NCBI GenBank assembly: GCA_005797835.1
Contig: SYKG01000009.1
Span: 1-36,676 of the forward strand
DNA length: 36,676 bases
Source of the DNA: Methylotenera sp.
GTDB taxonomy: Bacteria > Pseudomonadota > Gammaproteobacteria > Burkholderiales > Methylophilaceae
Direction: 5' to 3'
Made by a program: the position numbers and the translations under genes. Shown piece by piece: positions 21,387 through 31,627 of this stretch. The notes under the pieces were generated by a model. That model had not been told where the DNA came from. It was given only the letters and a program-made list of their open reading frames with translations, and did not search any database. Every line of letters starts with the position of its first letter. Position 1 is the stretch's first letter.

Positions 21387-22264
21387 TCTAAACTTTTCTG
21401 AAGCTTCGCAATACGGTCATCTAAACTTGGATGCGTCGAGAATAATTCCTTGAGTCCTATTCCTTGCTCACCAGAAATACCTGAAGCAGCAATTGATTTA
21501 GGTAATGTACTTGGTTCATATTGTGCTTTAAGACGTTTGAGGGCTGCAATCATTTTTTGTTTACCTGCAAGCTGTCCTCCTCCAAAATCTGCTCGATACT
21601 CACGCTGACGAGAAAACCACTTTACGACGATAGAAGCAAGAATACCTAAAAGTAATTCTGAAATAATCATAGTGATAAAAAATGCAGGCCCAGTACCTTG
21701 TCTTGTTTTAAAGATAACTTTATCCACGGTATAACCAATCACGCGAGAGAAAAATAAAACAAAGGTATTCACAACTCCTTGGATGAGGGAGAGTGTAACC
21801 ATGTCGCCATTCGCAATATGAGAGATTTCATGACCAATCACAGCCTCCGCTTCATCTTTGGTCATCATTTCTAATAGACCAGAGGATACAGCCACAAGTG
21901 AACTATTTCGACTCATACCTGTAGCAAACGCATTGACCACTGGTGAATTAAAAATAGCAACTTCAGGTATTTCAATACCGACAGCTTTGGATTGTTTTTT
22001 TACAATATCCATAAGCCAAATTTCATCAGGAATTTTAGGATTTGTAATGCTGACTGCACCAGACATTTCTTTGGCAGACCACTTTGAAATCGCTAGTGAA
22101 ATAAAAGCACCACCAAAACCCATTATAGCTGCAAAAATTAAAAGGCTATTTAAGTTCAGTCCGTTTGCATTAAGAAAAGGCTCCACTCCTAGCAATCTCA
22201 TGGTAATTGAAAGGACTAGAATGATGGCTAGGTTAGTAATCAAAAAATAAAAGGTTCGTGTCAT
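21383..22264 (-). CDS. htpX: HtpX-type membrane metalloprotease
   Basis: 293 aa; zinc motif [41 protein letters not shown]. Confidence 0.96.
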   Translation of the reverse strand: MTRTFYFLITNLAIILVLSITMRLLGVEPFLNANGLNLNSLLIFAAIMGFGGAFISLAISKWSAKEMSGAVSITNPKIPDEIWLMDIVKKQSKAVGIEIPEVAIFNSPVVNAFATGMSRNSSLVAVSSGLLEMMTKDEAEAVIGHEISHIANGDMVTLSLIQGVVNTFVLFFSRVIGYTVDKVIFKTRQGTGPAFFITMIISELLLGILASIVVKWFSRQREYRADFGGGQLAGKQKMIAALKRLKAQYEPSTLPKSIAASGISGEQGIGLKELFSTHPSLDDRIAKLQKSLD

Positions 22265-22322
22265 CTTTAAAAGATCCTTTAGTTAGATTCGTCTATGGTG
22301 GTATTCACTATTTTATAAAAAA

Positions 22323-22658
22323 TTAGCTATCTCTTACAATAATTTTTTCTGCAAGTTCAATCATTCGTTCAATCGGGGTAACCCATACTAGCCCACCCCC
22401 TTGCTGGCCAGTGTGAGCAGTTTCTACAATAATTTGTAAAATACCTTCTACGAGATCATCGGGGGTAATGATTTGAATCAGTACCTTGGGTGTATAGTCT
22501 GTGAGTTCATTTTCCAAATTATTTGTTACATTCTTCAAACCATAGCCACAGCCATCAATTTTATTGACAGTCATGCCAGGAAATTTTTTAAGATTTCTCA
22601 TGGCTGAACGAATTTTAGCTAATCGGTGAGGTGGAATAATTGCTTTAATTTCTTTCAT
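22323..22658 (-). CDS. PII-like (GlnB superfamily) protein at the end of a heavy-metal efflux operon
   Basis: 111 aa; GlnB-like MKEIKAIIPPHRLAKIRSAMRNL and C-terminal TGQQGGGLVWVTPIERMIEL; 18 nt downstream of czcA on the same strand. Confidence 0.82.
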   Translation of the reverse strand: MKEIKAIIPPHRLAKIRSAMRNLKKFPGMTVNKIDGCGYGLKNVTNNLENELTDYTPKVLIQIITPDDLVEGILQIIVETAHTGQQGGGLVWVTPIERMIELAEKIIVRDS

Positions 22659-22676
22659 AATATTTTATCCAATCAA

Positions 22677-25600
22677 TTAGATTTCAATTTTTTTTTCAAA
22701 TTTTTTATATAGCGTAGGCAAAACAAGCAATGTGAGGATAGTTGATGTGATAAGGCCTCCAATCACGACTATTGCTAATGGTTTTTGAACTTCAGAACCT
22801 GAGCCAGTTGCAAATAGGAAAGGAACTAAAGCAAGAAGTGCTACCGAGGCTGTCATTAGAACAGGCCGTAATCGCTGTTTACATCCCTCTTGAATCGCAT
22901 CAATTTGTGACATCCCTTCTGATCTTAAATGCTGAATACAAGTGATTAAGACTACGCCATTGAGCACTGCAATACCAAATAAGGCTATAAAGCCTACCGA
23001 GGCAGGCACTGAGAGATATTCGCCCGTGATCGCAAGACCAAATACGCCACCAATCGCCGCAAATGGTAATACGGAAATAATCATCGTGGCATAGCGGATA
23101 GAATTAAATAAAATAAAGAGGAGGAAAAAGATGGCAAGGATAGTAATAGGCACTATAAGTGCCAGATGGTTTAATGCACGTTGCATATTTTCAAATTGAC
23201 CACCATATACAAAATAATAACCTTCAGGTAATCTGATTTTAGTATCGAGTTTTTTTTGTAATTCTGAAACAAAACCACCTAGATCTCGGTTTTGCACATT
23301 CATTGCAATCACAATTCTTCTTTTAGCATATTCACGACTGATCTGTGCTGGGCCATCTTTAATTTCAATCGAAGCTAAATCCTTCAATGCTATTTTTGAT
23401 CCATTAGGAGATGTAAGTATTGTGTTACTTATTGTTTCGACATCACTTCGTTGATCTTCAGGAAATCTAACTGCTGCAGAGAAGCTTCTTTGTCCTTCAA
23501 AGACTCGCGTTGCAATTTTTCCCCCGATCGCCGTTTCGATTAATTCGTTGATATCAGATGCATTAAATCCATGACGGGCAATCGATTGTCGATCTAGATT
23601 TATATTTAAATAAACTTGACCTGATACTTTTTCAATTTTAATGTCAGTAGCTCCTTTAATACTCCCAACTAATCGTGCCACCTCATCAGCTTTTGCTTTT
23701 AAAAGTTTGATATCCTCACCAAAAATTTTTACCGCGACGTCAGCTCTCACACCAGTTGAAAGTTCTGCAACTCTTGCAGAGATTGGTTGCATCATGACAA
23801 TTTGTGTACCCAATAATGTTTTTAATTTATTTTTAATTTCTTGAGCAATCGTATCTTGCGTCCAACCATCAGGCCAAGCATCTTTATCTTTAAGACTAAT
23901 TACTGCCTGGGATTCATTTTGTGATTGAGGGTCTGCAGGACTTTCCCCACGACCAATATTTGAGACCACACTTAAAACACCTCGCACTTTAGTGATTTCT
24001 TTGGTGGCTATTTTTTCCATTTCAATCGATTCATCTAATGAAATATTTGGCATACGTGTCATACTTGCGACAAGCGTACCTTCTTTCATTTCTGGAATAA
24101 AAGAAGTACCTAAGAAAGGTAACAAGATAATTGAAAAAATAAATGCTGAAGTAGCAATTAAAATTGTTTTTTTCTCATTGCTTAAACAAAGATTAAGGAA
24201 TTTTTCATAAGGGGTTTTAATCAGTTTGATAATTGTTGTATCTTCTCCGCTTCCTGCTTTTAAAAAGTATGCACATAAAACAGGTGTCAAAGTAAAAGAG
24301 AGTATCAAGGAGATAATGAGAGCAATGGAGATTGTAATTGCAAGAGGACTAAACATTTTCCCCTCCATACCTGTTAAGGTCATAAGCGGGAGAAATACTA
24401 AAATGATAATACCCACACCAAAAAGTACAGGGACTCCAACCTCAGTGGTTGATTCTAAAATAGTACGAAGTTTACTATCGGACTTATCATGACCTAGCCT
24501 ATGAAAAGTATTTTCAACAACCACAACAGCGCCATCTACCATAAGACCAATCGCAATGGTTAAGCCACCCAAAGACATGAGGTTAGCTGATATACCAAAA
24601 TAATTCATGGCAATAAAGGTCATCAGGGGAGTAAGGATCAATGTCACAACCACAATTAAACTCGATCTTACATCTCCTAAGAATAAGAAAAGAATGGCAA
24701 TAACTAAAATGACACCTTCAATTAAAACTTTGCTAACAGTAAATAAAGCTGAATCAACTAGTTGACTTCGATCATAGAAAGCTTTAATTTGAAGACCACC
24801 TGGTAATAATTTCTTTTGGTTAATTTCATTGATTTTAGTTTTAACACGTGAAACAACCTCTTTAGCATTTCCTCCTCGAATCATCATGACAATAGCACCC
24901 GCTGATTCTGTATCACCATTTTTAACAAGTGATCCGACTCGGACTTCATGACCTAGTTTTACTTCAGCGACGTCTTTCATATAGACAGGGACTCCATTGC
25001 GTTCTTTAAGGACAATGGTGCGAATATCATTTAAGTTTTTAATAAGACCTACGCCGCGGATTAAAAATTGCTCATCAAACTGAGGTAGAACCCCTGCACC
25101 ACTATTGGTATTATTTTTAGCTAATGCTATATAAACTTCTTGTAATTTGATCCCATAGTGATTGAGTCGATCAGGATCCACGAGCGCTTGATATTGTTTA
25201 ATGAAACCACCAAATGAATTAATTTCTGCCACACCAGGGACACTTCTTAAAAGAGGCCGCACCACCCAATCTTGTAGGGTTCTTCTTTCAGTTAATTCTT
25301 CCTGGGAAATATTTTTATTCTGATCGTCTGGTTTTTCAAGTGTGTACATGAATATCTCGCCCAGACCTGTAGAGACAGGACCTAAGACAGGCACAATGCC
25401 ATCTGGCATCTTTTCCATGACCTCCATCAGTCTTTCCATAACTAATTGTCTTGCAAAATAGACACTGGTACTATCTGTGAATACAAGTGTGATGAGAGAA
25501 AGCGAGTTTTTATTAAGTGAGCGCATGTCCGTTACTCCGGGTAACCCCGTCATTGCAATTTCGATTGGGATAGTGACAAAGCGCTCTACCTCTTCGGGAG

Positions 25601-25769
25601 ATTTTCCAGGGGCAGGAGTAGCAATTTGGACTTGAATATTTGTGACGTCAGGAAAAGCATCAACCGTTAATTTTTTGAAACCAAAAAAACCTGCTACGAG
25701 AAGTGATAAGGCAAAGACAAAAACAATGAGTCTATGTTGAAGTGAGCCTCGAATTAATTTTTCTAGCAT
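22677..25769 (-). CDS. czcA: heavy-metal efflux RND transporter, CzcA/CusA family
   Basis: 1030 aa; typical HME-RND N-terminus (LTVDAFPDVTNIQVQI), TM4 motif AIGLMVDGAVVVVEN, repeated 12-TM RND architecture. Confidence 0.93.
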   Translation of the reverse strand: MLEKLIRGSLQHRLIVFVFALSLLVAGFFGFKKLTVDAFPDVTNIQVQIATPAPGKSPEEVERFVTIPIEIAMTGLPGVTDMRSLNKNSLSLITLVFTDSTSVYFARQLVMERLMEVMEKMPDGIVPVLGPVSTGLGEIFMYTLEKPDDQNKNISQEELTERRTLQDWVVRPLLRSVPGVAEINSFGGFIKQYQALVDPDRLNHYGIKLQEVYIALAKNNTNSGAGVLPQFDEQFLIRGVGLIKNLNDIRTIVLKERNGVPVYMKDVAEVKLGHEVRVGSLVKNGDTESAGAIVMMIRGGNAKEVVSRVKTKINEINQKKLLPGGLQIKAFYDRSQLVDSALFTVSKVLIEGVILVIAILFLFLGDVRSSLIVVVTLILTPLMTFIAMNYFGISANLMSLGGLTIAIGLMVDGAVVVVENTFHRLGHDKSDSKLRTILESTTEVGVPVLFGVGIIILVFLPLMTLTGMEGKMFSPLAITISIALIISLILSFTLTPVLCAYFLKAGSGEDTTIIKLIKTPYEKFLNLCLSNEKKTILIATSAFIFSIILLPFLGTSFIPEMKEGTLVASMTRMPNISLDESIEMEKIATKEITKVRGVLSVVSNIGRGESPADPQSQNESQAVISLKDKDAWPDGWTQDTIAQEIKNKLKTLLGTQIVMMQPISARVAELSTGVRADVAVKIFGEDIKLLKAKADEVARLVGSIKGATDIKIEKVSGQVYLNINLDRQSIARHGFNASDINELIETAIGGKIATRVFEGQRSFSAAVRFPEDQRSDVETISNTILTSPNGSKIALKDLASIEIKDGPAQISREYAKRRIVIAMNVQNRDLGGFVSELQKKLDTKIRLPEGYYFVYGGQFENMQRALNHLALIVPITILAIFFLLFILFNSIRYATMIISVLPFAAIGGVFGLAITGEYLSVPASVGFIALFGIAVLNGVVLITCIQHLRSEGMSQIDAIQEGCKQRLRPVLMTASVALLALVPFLFATGSGSEVQKPLAIVVIGGLITSTILTLLVLPTLYKKFEKKIEI

Positions 25770-25771
25770 GC

Positions 25772-26914
25772 TTATTCAAGTTCTTTCTTTTTACGTTCAC
25801 TATTGAGATGGAAAGCGCCATCGGTAACGATTGTCTCACCCTCTGTGACCCCACTTGATATACTGATGAAATTGCCATCTCTTATATCAAGTTCTACCTC
25901 TCTTAATCGAAAAGTTTTAGGTGTATTTTGAACGAGGACATAATTACGATCGTTTTCTCTCAACAAAGAAGAAATAGGGATTACAAGTTTAGATGTTTTC
26001 TTTGAGCGGATATGCATGGATGTCAGCATGTCTGGTTTGAATAATAAGTTTTGATTATCTAATTCAGCCCGAACCATTACTGTCCGTGTTTGAGGGTCAA
26101 CAATACTATCTTCAAAAATAATTTTAGCTTCAATTTTTTTATTTTCTAAGGCCGGAATTTCAATCGTGACGACTTCATCTTTCTGGATAAAGGAGGCTTG
26201 TTGCTCAGGAATATTTGCAACAGCCCATAATTTACTAAGGTCTGCGACATGAAATAAGTTATCTTGCGGATTGACGATTTGTCCAATATTGATTGCACGT
26301 GATATAATCACACCATCAAATCGACTGATCACATCACCAAACGAATTAATTTGGCCCGAGGCTTCTAATTTTTCAACTGCTTTTTCGCTCATACCGAGCA
26401 CGATAAGTTGGTCACGAGCTGCTCTGAAATCAGCTTTCACTGCCTCTAGTTCGTTTTCAATGCGCAACATTTCAGCTTTACTTATTACATCAGCTTCAAA
26501 TAATAATTTTGCCCGTTCTACTGCTTTCGTTTTTAAGCCAATCAGTTGAGAAGATTTGATTAATATAAGTTGTGTTTGGGTGAGTTCAATACTATTGACT
26601 CGAGCGAGTATTTGTCCCTTTTTCACGATGTCCCCCAGGCTTGCATAAAGATCACTGACTCTGCCTGTGATTGGGGAGCCAATTTTAGCAAGCCTTCGGT
26701 TTTGAGTCTCAAAACGTCCCGGGATCATGAGGGTTTCGCTAATATCCTGAAAACCAATCACTTCTGTTTTTGTTTGCTTTTGAATTTCAGGCGTGATGAC
26801 TATCTCGAGTGGGTCGAGTTTTTTTTGTGTACTTTTATCTTCAGATTTAGAGCACGCTCCCAAAAAACTTACTGAAAGCAATATTAAAAATAAGTGTCTG
26901 ATACTTTTTTTCAT
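25772..26914 (-). CDS. czcB: RND efflux periplasmic adaptor subunit, CzcB family (lipoprotein)
   Basis: 380 aa; lipobox LGACSKS; membrane-fusion motifs GRVSDLYASLGDIVKKGQILARV, FDGVIISRAINIGQIV. Confidence 0.9.
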   Translation of the reverse strand: MKKSIRHLFLILLSVSFLGACSKSEDKSTQKKLDPLEIVITPEIQKQTKTEVIGFQDISETLMIPGRFETQNRRLAKIGSPITGRVSDLYASLGDIVKKGQILARVNSIELTQTQLILIKSSQLIGLKTKAVERAKLLFEADVISKAEMLRIENELEAVKADFRAARDQLIVLGMSEKAVEKLEASGQINSFGDVISRFDGVIISRAINIGQIVNPQDNLFHVADLSKLWAVANIPEQQASFIQKDEVVTIEIPALENKKIEAKIIFEDSIVDPQTRTVMVRAELDNQNLLFKPDMLTSMHIRSKKTSKLVIPISSLLRENDRNYVLVQNTPKTFRLREVELDIRDGNFISISSGVTEGETIVTDGAFHLNSERKKKELE

Positions 26915-28153
26915 TTAAATTTTATTCTCCAGAATATCCATGCCTAATAATTGTTCAATTTCTAAAATTGCCACGATATAGTCATATTTGGAAGCTAAGT
27001 AATCTTTTCTAACTAAACGAAAAGTTCTTTGAGCATCTAAGTATTCGAGAATACCGCGTTCACCATATCGATATGCAGATTCAGCCACTTTTAAAACAGA
27101 CTCAGCTTGTGCGAGAAGTCCTGATTCAAATGTTTTAACTTGTTGTTGTGCTATCAAATAGCGTTGAAAAGCAGATTCAATATCACGTCTTAGAGCTAGC
27201 TCTTGATCAGTATATTGAGCTTGAAGTTCACGATACACAGCTGCTGCCTCTCCAATCTGACCTTGTCTTTGATTCCAGATAGGAATAGGGATACTGACAC
27301 CAAAACGATAGCTTGTGATATCAGGATCTTGATCAACCCCTGCATTGAGGGTTAACCCAGGATTAATAAGTTTTTCTTCCAAGCGAAATTTATTTTCTGC
27401 GATATCCGCTGAGGCTCTAATTTGTTTCAATTTCGGACTTTTAGTAATTTCCTTCTTTAAGGAGTCTGCATTCAAATTAATGTCACTCGGCGGGAGCACT
27501 CCCCTTAATTCAAAAGTATCTGTGAATGATTTACTCACTAAACCCCTTAAATAAACTTTACTTTCATAGATTCTCAGTTTGGCTGCATCTGCATCCCTTT
27601 GCGCTGCTACTAATTCAGTATCTGCTTTAATGAGCTCGTATCTTGGCGCTTCACCTACTTCAACTCTTAAGGCTACCTTTTCTCGAATATTTTTTAAAGC
27701 ATCGCGATCACCTTCAGCAATTTTTAAAATATCCTCATTTTGAAGCACATCATAGAATGCCTTTTTGATCTGCAATGATAAATTAATGAGGGTAGCTTCT
27801 GTGACCGACGCTGCATAGTTCACCCGTGATTCCGCAATGGCTTTTTTTGCACCTCGCACATTTGGGAACTCAAGTGGTTGCGATAAGGTCACACCGTAAT
27901 TACGACGCTGATTTGCGCTAGAATTCGGCACTCTAAAACGAGAGGGCCCCGTTCCGAGTTCAATTTCGGGATTGAAATAAGATTCAGCTGTGATGACACT
28001 AGATTTTGCTGCATCTTCTTTTGCTTTCAAAACATCTAAAATAGGGTTTTCCCTTTTTGCAATATCAAGGAGATCTTGCAATGTATATTGAGGTAAGCAC
28101 CAAACGCTATTCGTAAATAGCCCTAAAAAAAGTACTGACAATATGATGCGCAT
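26915..28153 (-). CDS. czcC: outer-membrane efflux protein, CzcC/TolC family
   Basis: Internal Met at 28153 begins a signal peptide (MRIILSVLFLGLFTNSVWC); coiled-coil OEP repeats, SYRYGERGILEYLDAQRTF. ORF track start at 28180 adds 9 residues. Confidence 0.9.
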   Translation of the reverse strand: MRIILSVLFLGLFTNSVWCLPQYTLQDLLDIAKRENPILDVLKAKEDAAKSSVITAESYFNPEIELGTGPSRFRVPNSSANQRRNYGVTLSQPLEFPNVRGAKKAIAESRVNYAASVTEATLINLSLQIKKAFYDVLQNEDILKIAEGDRDALKNIREKVALRVEVGEAPRYELIKADTELVAAQRDADAAKLRIYESKVYLRGLVSKSFTDTFELRGVLPPSDINLNADSLKKEITKSPKLKQIRASADIAENKFRLEEKLINPGLTLNAGVDQDPDITSYRFGVSIPIPIWNQRQGQIGEAAAVYRELQAQYTDQELALRRDIESAFQRYLIAQQQVKTFESGLLAQAESVLKVAESAYRYGERGILEYLDAQRTFRLVRKDYLASKYDYIVAILEIEQLLGMDILENKI

Positions 28154-28231
28154 ATGAAAATTATACGTTAAAAAATACAATTTTTTTTTTAAAAGAAAGG
28201 TTTATTAGTTTTTTAAGACAATCGATACCTT

Positions 28232-28243
28232 ATTGAATTCAAT
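28232..28243. promoter_or_regulatory. 12-bp perfect palindrome ATTGAATTCAAT in the divergent czcC/tolC intergenic region
   Basis: Exact self-complementary 12-mer. Its right half overlaps a candidate -35 (TTCAAT 28238-28243), with TACAAT (28261-28266) 17 bp downstream. Confidence 0.35.
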
Positions 28244-28301
28244 TAGTTTTTTATATGCTTTACAATAAAATTTGATCTCTTCACATGATAAAATTCCAGC
28301 T

Positions 28302-29717
28302 ATGTGGCTAAAAATTTTTATTCTAATAATCTTAAATTTGCAGGTCACAAGCCACGCGGCTGATTCTATTTTTTATACTGATAAAGACCGAGATCAAGAC
28401 CAGATTCGGCAAATTCCTCAAGGTTATATCGATCCAAGTATCAATGACCCCTGCCAACTTAAGATTTATGACAAACCTTTGTCTTTGATTGAAGTGGCCG
28501 AGGCCGCGCTTTGTCAAAATCCAAATACCAGAGAAGTTTATGCAAATGCAAAAGTACAGGCAGCACAAGTGGGAGTCGCTCGCTCCCTTTTTTTCCCATC
28601 GATTACAGATACGGTAGCAATTACAGAAAATGATCGTCGGACGCCAGCCAGCCAGAATAATTTTATGAACAAGCAAAATCGGATTGTAGCGTCTTATCTT
28701 TTATATGATTTTGGAGGCCGGGATGCCAACTTGGAAAATGCCAACCAACTTTTAAAAGCAGCTAGTGCAACCCAAGATGCAATGGTGCAGAGGGTATTGC
28801 TTAACGCAGTCAATGCGTTTTATCAAGTGCATGCGAATAAAGCAATTTTTCGCGCATCGATCGAATCAGAGAGACTATATGCAGAAAGTTTTAAAGCTGC
28901 GGAAGCGAAATATATTACAGGTATTGCAACCCCTGCAGATAAACTTCAAGCACAAACTTCTTTTGCTAACGCAACATTGACTAAACTTAAGAATGACGGG
29001 GTATTAAAAATTGCTTATGGAAATCTTGCGGTTGTTATGGGTATCTCACCTGGGACAAACATTGAAATTATAGATAATCAACAAAATGTCATTCCTGAAT
29101 TGGTAGATCAGGATATCCAGGCATTAATTGAGCAAGCAAGACTTCAGCGACCAGATTTAATCGCAACGGAATCAGAATTAAAGGCATCACTTGCTAAAAT
29201 TGATGCTGTAAAAGCGGATGCAAAACCGAAAGTAAAAATTGATGCATCTAATCAATTTGACTCTGACACAATTTTTGGGGGTAATATAAACTTTTCTCAA
29301 ATTGGCGTATCAGTGACCATTCCATTTTTTGAGGGTTATAAGCCAAGCTATCTGATTAGATCAGCCGAGGCGACCGCAGAACTCAAAGCGTCAAAACGTG
29401 ATCAGTTAAAGCTTCAAGTTTCACTCGATGTATGGACTGCCTATCAAAATCTTAAAACTGCAAATGAATCCATCACAGCCTCAAAAATTTTGTTAGACAG
29501 TGCTGAGGAATCCTCACGAGTTGCCCTTGGGCGATACAAAGAAGGGGTTGGAAATATAATTGATACACTCAATGCTCAGAACGCGCTTGCAAGCGCAAAG
29601 CAACAGAAAATTCAATCGATCTTAAATTGGAATATTGCACGAACAACACTTGCTCAATCGATAGGCGTCCTTGATAATGCAATGATTCAAAAATTACCGG
29701 AAGCAAAACGAAATTAA
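28302..29717 (+). CDS. tolC: TolC-family outer-membrane channel of a MacAB-type exporter
   Basis: Start at 28302 gives MWLKIFILIILNLQVTSHA signal peptide (track start 28272 also possible); OEP repeats, GRYKEGVGNIIDTLNAQNALASAKQQ. Confidence 0.88.
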   Translation: MWLKIFILIILNLQVTSHAADSIFYTDKDRDQDQIRQIPQGYIDPSINDPCQLKIYDKPLSLIEVAEAALCQNPNTREVYANAKVQAAQVGVARSLFFPSITDTVAITENDRRTPASQNNFMNKQNRIVASYLLYDFGGRDANLENANQLLKAASATQDAMVQRVLLNAVNAFYQVHANKAIFRASIESERLYAESFKAAEAKYITGIATPADKLQAQTSFANATLTKLKNDGVLKIAYGNLAVVMGISPGTNIEIIDNQQNVIPELVDQDIQALIEQARLQRPDLIATESELKASLAKIDAVKADAKPKVKIDASNQFDSDTIFGGNINFSQIGVSVTIPFFEGYKPSYLIRSAEATAELKASKRDQLKLQVSLDVWTAYQNLKTANESITASKILLDSAEESSRVALGRYKEGVGNIIDTLNAQNALASAKQQKIQSILNWNIARTTLAQSIGVLDNAMIQKLPEAKRN

Positions 29718-29720
29718 AGT

Positions 29721-30917
29721 ATGAAAAAATTAGCTTATCATTTGATAAATATTACCTTAATTCTTGCATTTGTATTTGGAGCAATTTATGTCTACAAACT
29801 TTCGAACAAAAAGAAACCTGAGGATTTATACCGATTAGAGACAATAACGCGCGGGGATATTGAACAAAATGTAACAGCAAACGGCACTATCAGTCCTGTA
29901 ACAATGGTGAATGTGGGTACACAAGTTTCAGGTCGTGTAAAAAAAATCTATGCAGACTTTAATGATCAAGTTAAACAAGGTCAGATACTTTTAGAGTTAG
30001 AAGATGATCTATTTAAAGCTCAAATTGAGCAATCTCGAGGCAATGTAAAAAATTTTGAAGCTTCAGTAGAGCTTGCGAAGGCAAATGAATTAAGAATGCG
30101 TTCATTATTCGAAAAAGAATATGTATCAAAACAAGAACTCGATCAAGCCTTACAAGCCCTAAAATCATCTGAAGCGCTCTTGAGTGCAGCTAAAGCTAAA
30201 TTAAATCTTGACCAGACTAATTTTGGGTATTCAATTATAAAATCGCCTGTTTCTGGAGTGGTCATTGATCGTGTAGTGGACGAAGGACAAACTGTTGCTG
30301 CAAGTCTACAAACACCAATACTTTTTAAAATAGCGCAAGATTTATCCAAAATGGAGATTGGAACAAGTTTTGCTGAAGCTGACATTGCAAAAATTCAAGT
30401 AGGACAAATTGCAAAATTTAGTGTAGATGCATATCCAAATAATAACTTTGAGGGTGTGGTAAAACAAATTCGTTTAAATCCAGTGAACACCTCAAATGTT
30501 GTGACCTATAACATTGTAATTTCAGTGGCTAATGACGAACAGTTGTTACTTCCTGGTATGACCGCTTATGTGAAAATAAATTTTGCAAAACATGAAAACG
30601 TACTTTTGGTTCCAAATGCTGCATTGAGATTCAATCCAAAAAATGCAGATATCAAAGTTGAAAAGGAAAAAAAGGAAATATCTCGTAATGAGGCAAAAGT
30701 AAAAAAACAAGAATATGGCTCAGGAAAAATTTATGTCCTTCGAGACAATAAGCCAGTGATGATTAGAATTAATACGAGTATAACTGATGGAAAATTTACT
30801 GAAATCATTACTCCAGATATCAAAGAAAATGATTTGATTGTTACAGGTGATCTGATCACAGACCAGAAATCAGGTTCAGGCGGGCAAGGACCAAACCGCC
30901 CAGCTCGCATTTTTTAA
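29721..30917 (+). CDS. macA: MacA-like periplasmic adaptor subunit
   Basis: 398 aa; VTANGTISPVTMVNVGTQVSGRVKKIYADFNDQVKQGQ; SPVSGVVIDRVVDEGQTVAASLQTP. Confidence 0.92.
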   Translation: MKKLAYHLINITLILAFVFGAIYVYKLSNKKKPEDLYRLETITRGDIEQNVTANGTISPVTMVNVGTQVSGRVKKIYADFNDQVKQGQILLELEDDLFKAQIEQSRGNVKNFEASVELAKANELRMRSLFEKEYVSKQELDQALQALKSSEALLSAAKAKLNLDQTNFGYSIIKSPVSGVVIDRVVDEGQTVAASLQTPILFKIAQDLSKMEIGTSFAEADIAKIQVGQIAKFSVDAYPNNNFEGVVKQIRLNPVNTSNVVTYNIVISVANDEQLLLPGMTAYVKINFAKHENVLLVPNAALRFNPKNADIKVEKEKKEISRNEAKVKKQEYGSGKIYVLRDNKPVMIRINTSITDGKFTEIITPDIKENDLIVTGDLITDQKSGSGGQGPNRPARIF

Positions 30918-30919
30918 AT

Positions 30920-31627
30920 ATGGCTAAACCCATCATCCAAATTAAAGAACTTTATAAGGACTACCAGAACGTCGCAGGGATCTTTCCAGTTTTAAAGAAT
31001 GTAAGTCTCACCATTAATCATGGGGATTATGTCGCAATTATGGGACCGTCAGGTTCTGGCAAATCAACGTTCATGAATATTTTAGGTTGCCTTGATCGCC
31101 CTACTAAGGGATCTTATATTCTAGATAGCCATGATGTGAGCACTTTAAATAATAATGAACTTGCAAAACTTAGAAATAAAACTATTGGTTTTGTATTTCA
31201 AGGGTTTAATTTATTAGCTAGATCTTCCCTAGTTGATAATGTGGCATTACCCTTGGTTTATGCTAAGGATCAAAAAGAATTAAGAGTTAAAATTTCTAAA
31301 AATATTTTAGAAAGAATGGGGTTAGGTCAATATTTTGACTCAAAGCCAAACCAAATCTCTGGGGGACAACAGCAGCGAACTGCCATTGCGCGAGCTCTCG
31401 TAAATCAGCCCAAAATAATTTTAGCAGACGAACCAACAGGAAATCTTGATAGCAAAACAACCCATGAAATTATGAAAATTTTTGATGAACTTAATCAGAT
31501 TGGAAATACGATAATTCTTATTACTCATGAGAACGATATTGCTGATCATGCAAAAAGACAGATACATTTTTTAGATGGAAAGATTTTAGAGGATCACATG
31601 ACTGAAAAAAATAAGGTGACGGTTTAA
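30920..31627 (+). CDS. MacB/LolD-type ABC transporter ATP-binding protein
   Basis: 235 aa; Walker A GPSGSGKST; signature SGGQQQRTAIARAL; Walker B IILADEPTGNLD. Confidence 0.95.
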   Translation: MAKPIIQIKELYKDYQNVAGIFPVLKNVSLTINHGDYVAIMGPSGSGKSTFMNILGCLDRPTKGSYILDSHDVSTLNNNELAKLRNKTIGFVFQGFNLLARSSLVDNVALPLVYAKDQKELRVKISKNILERMGLGQYFDSKPNQISGGQQQRTAIARALVNQPKIILADEPTGNLDSKTTHEIMKIFDELNQIGNTIILITHENDIADHAKRQIHFLDGKILEDHMTEKNKVTV

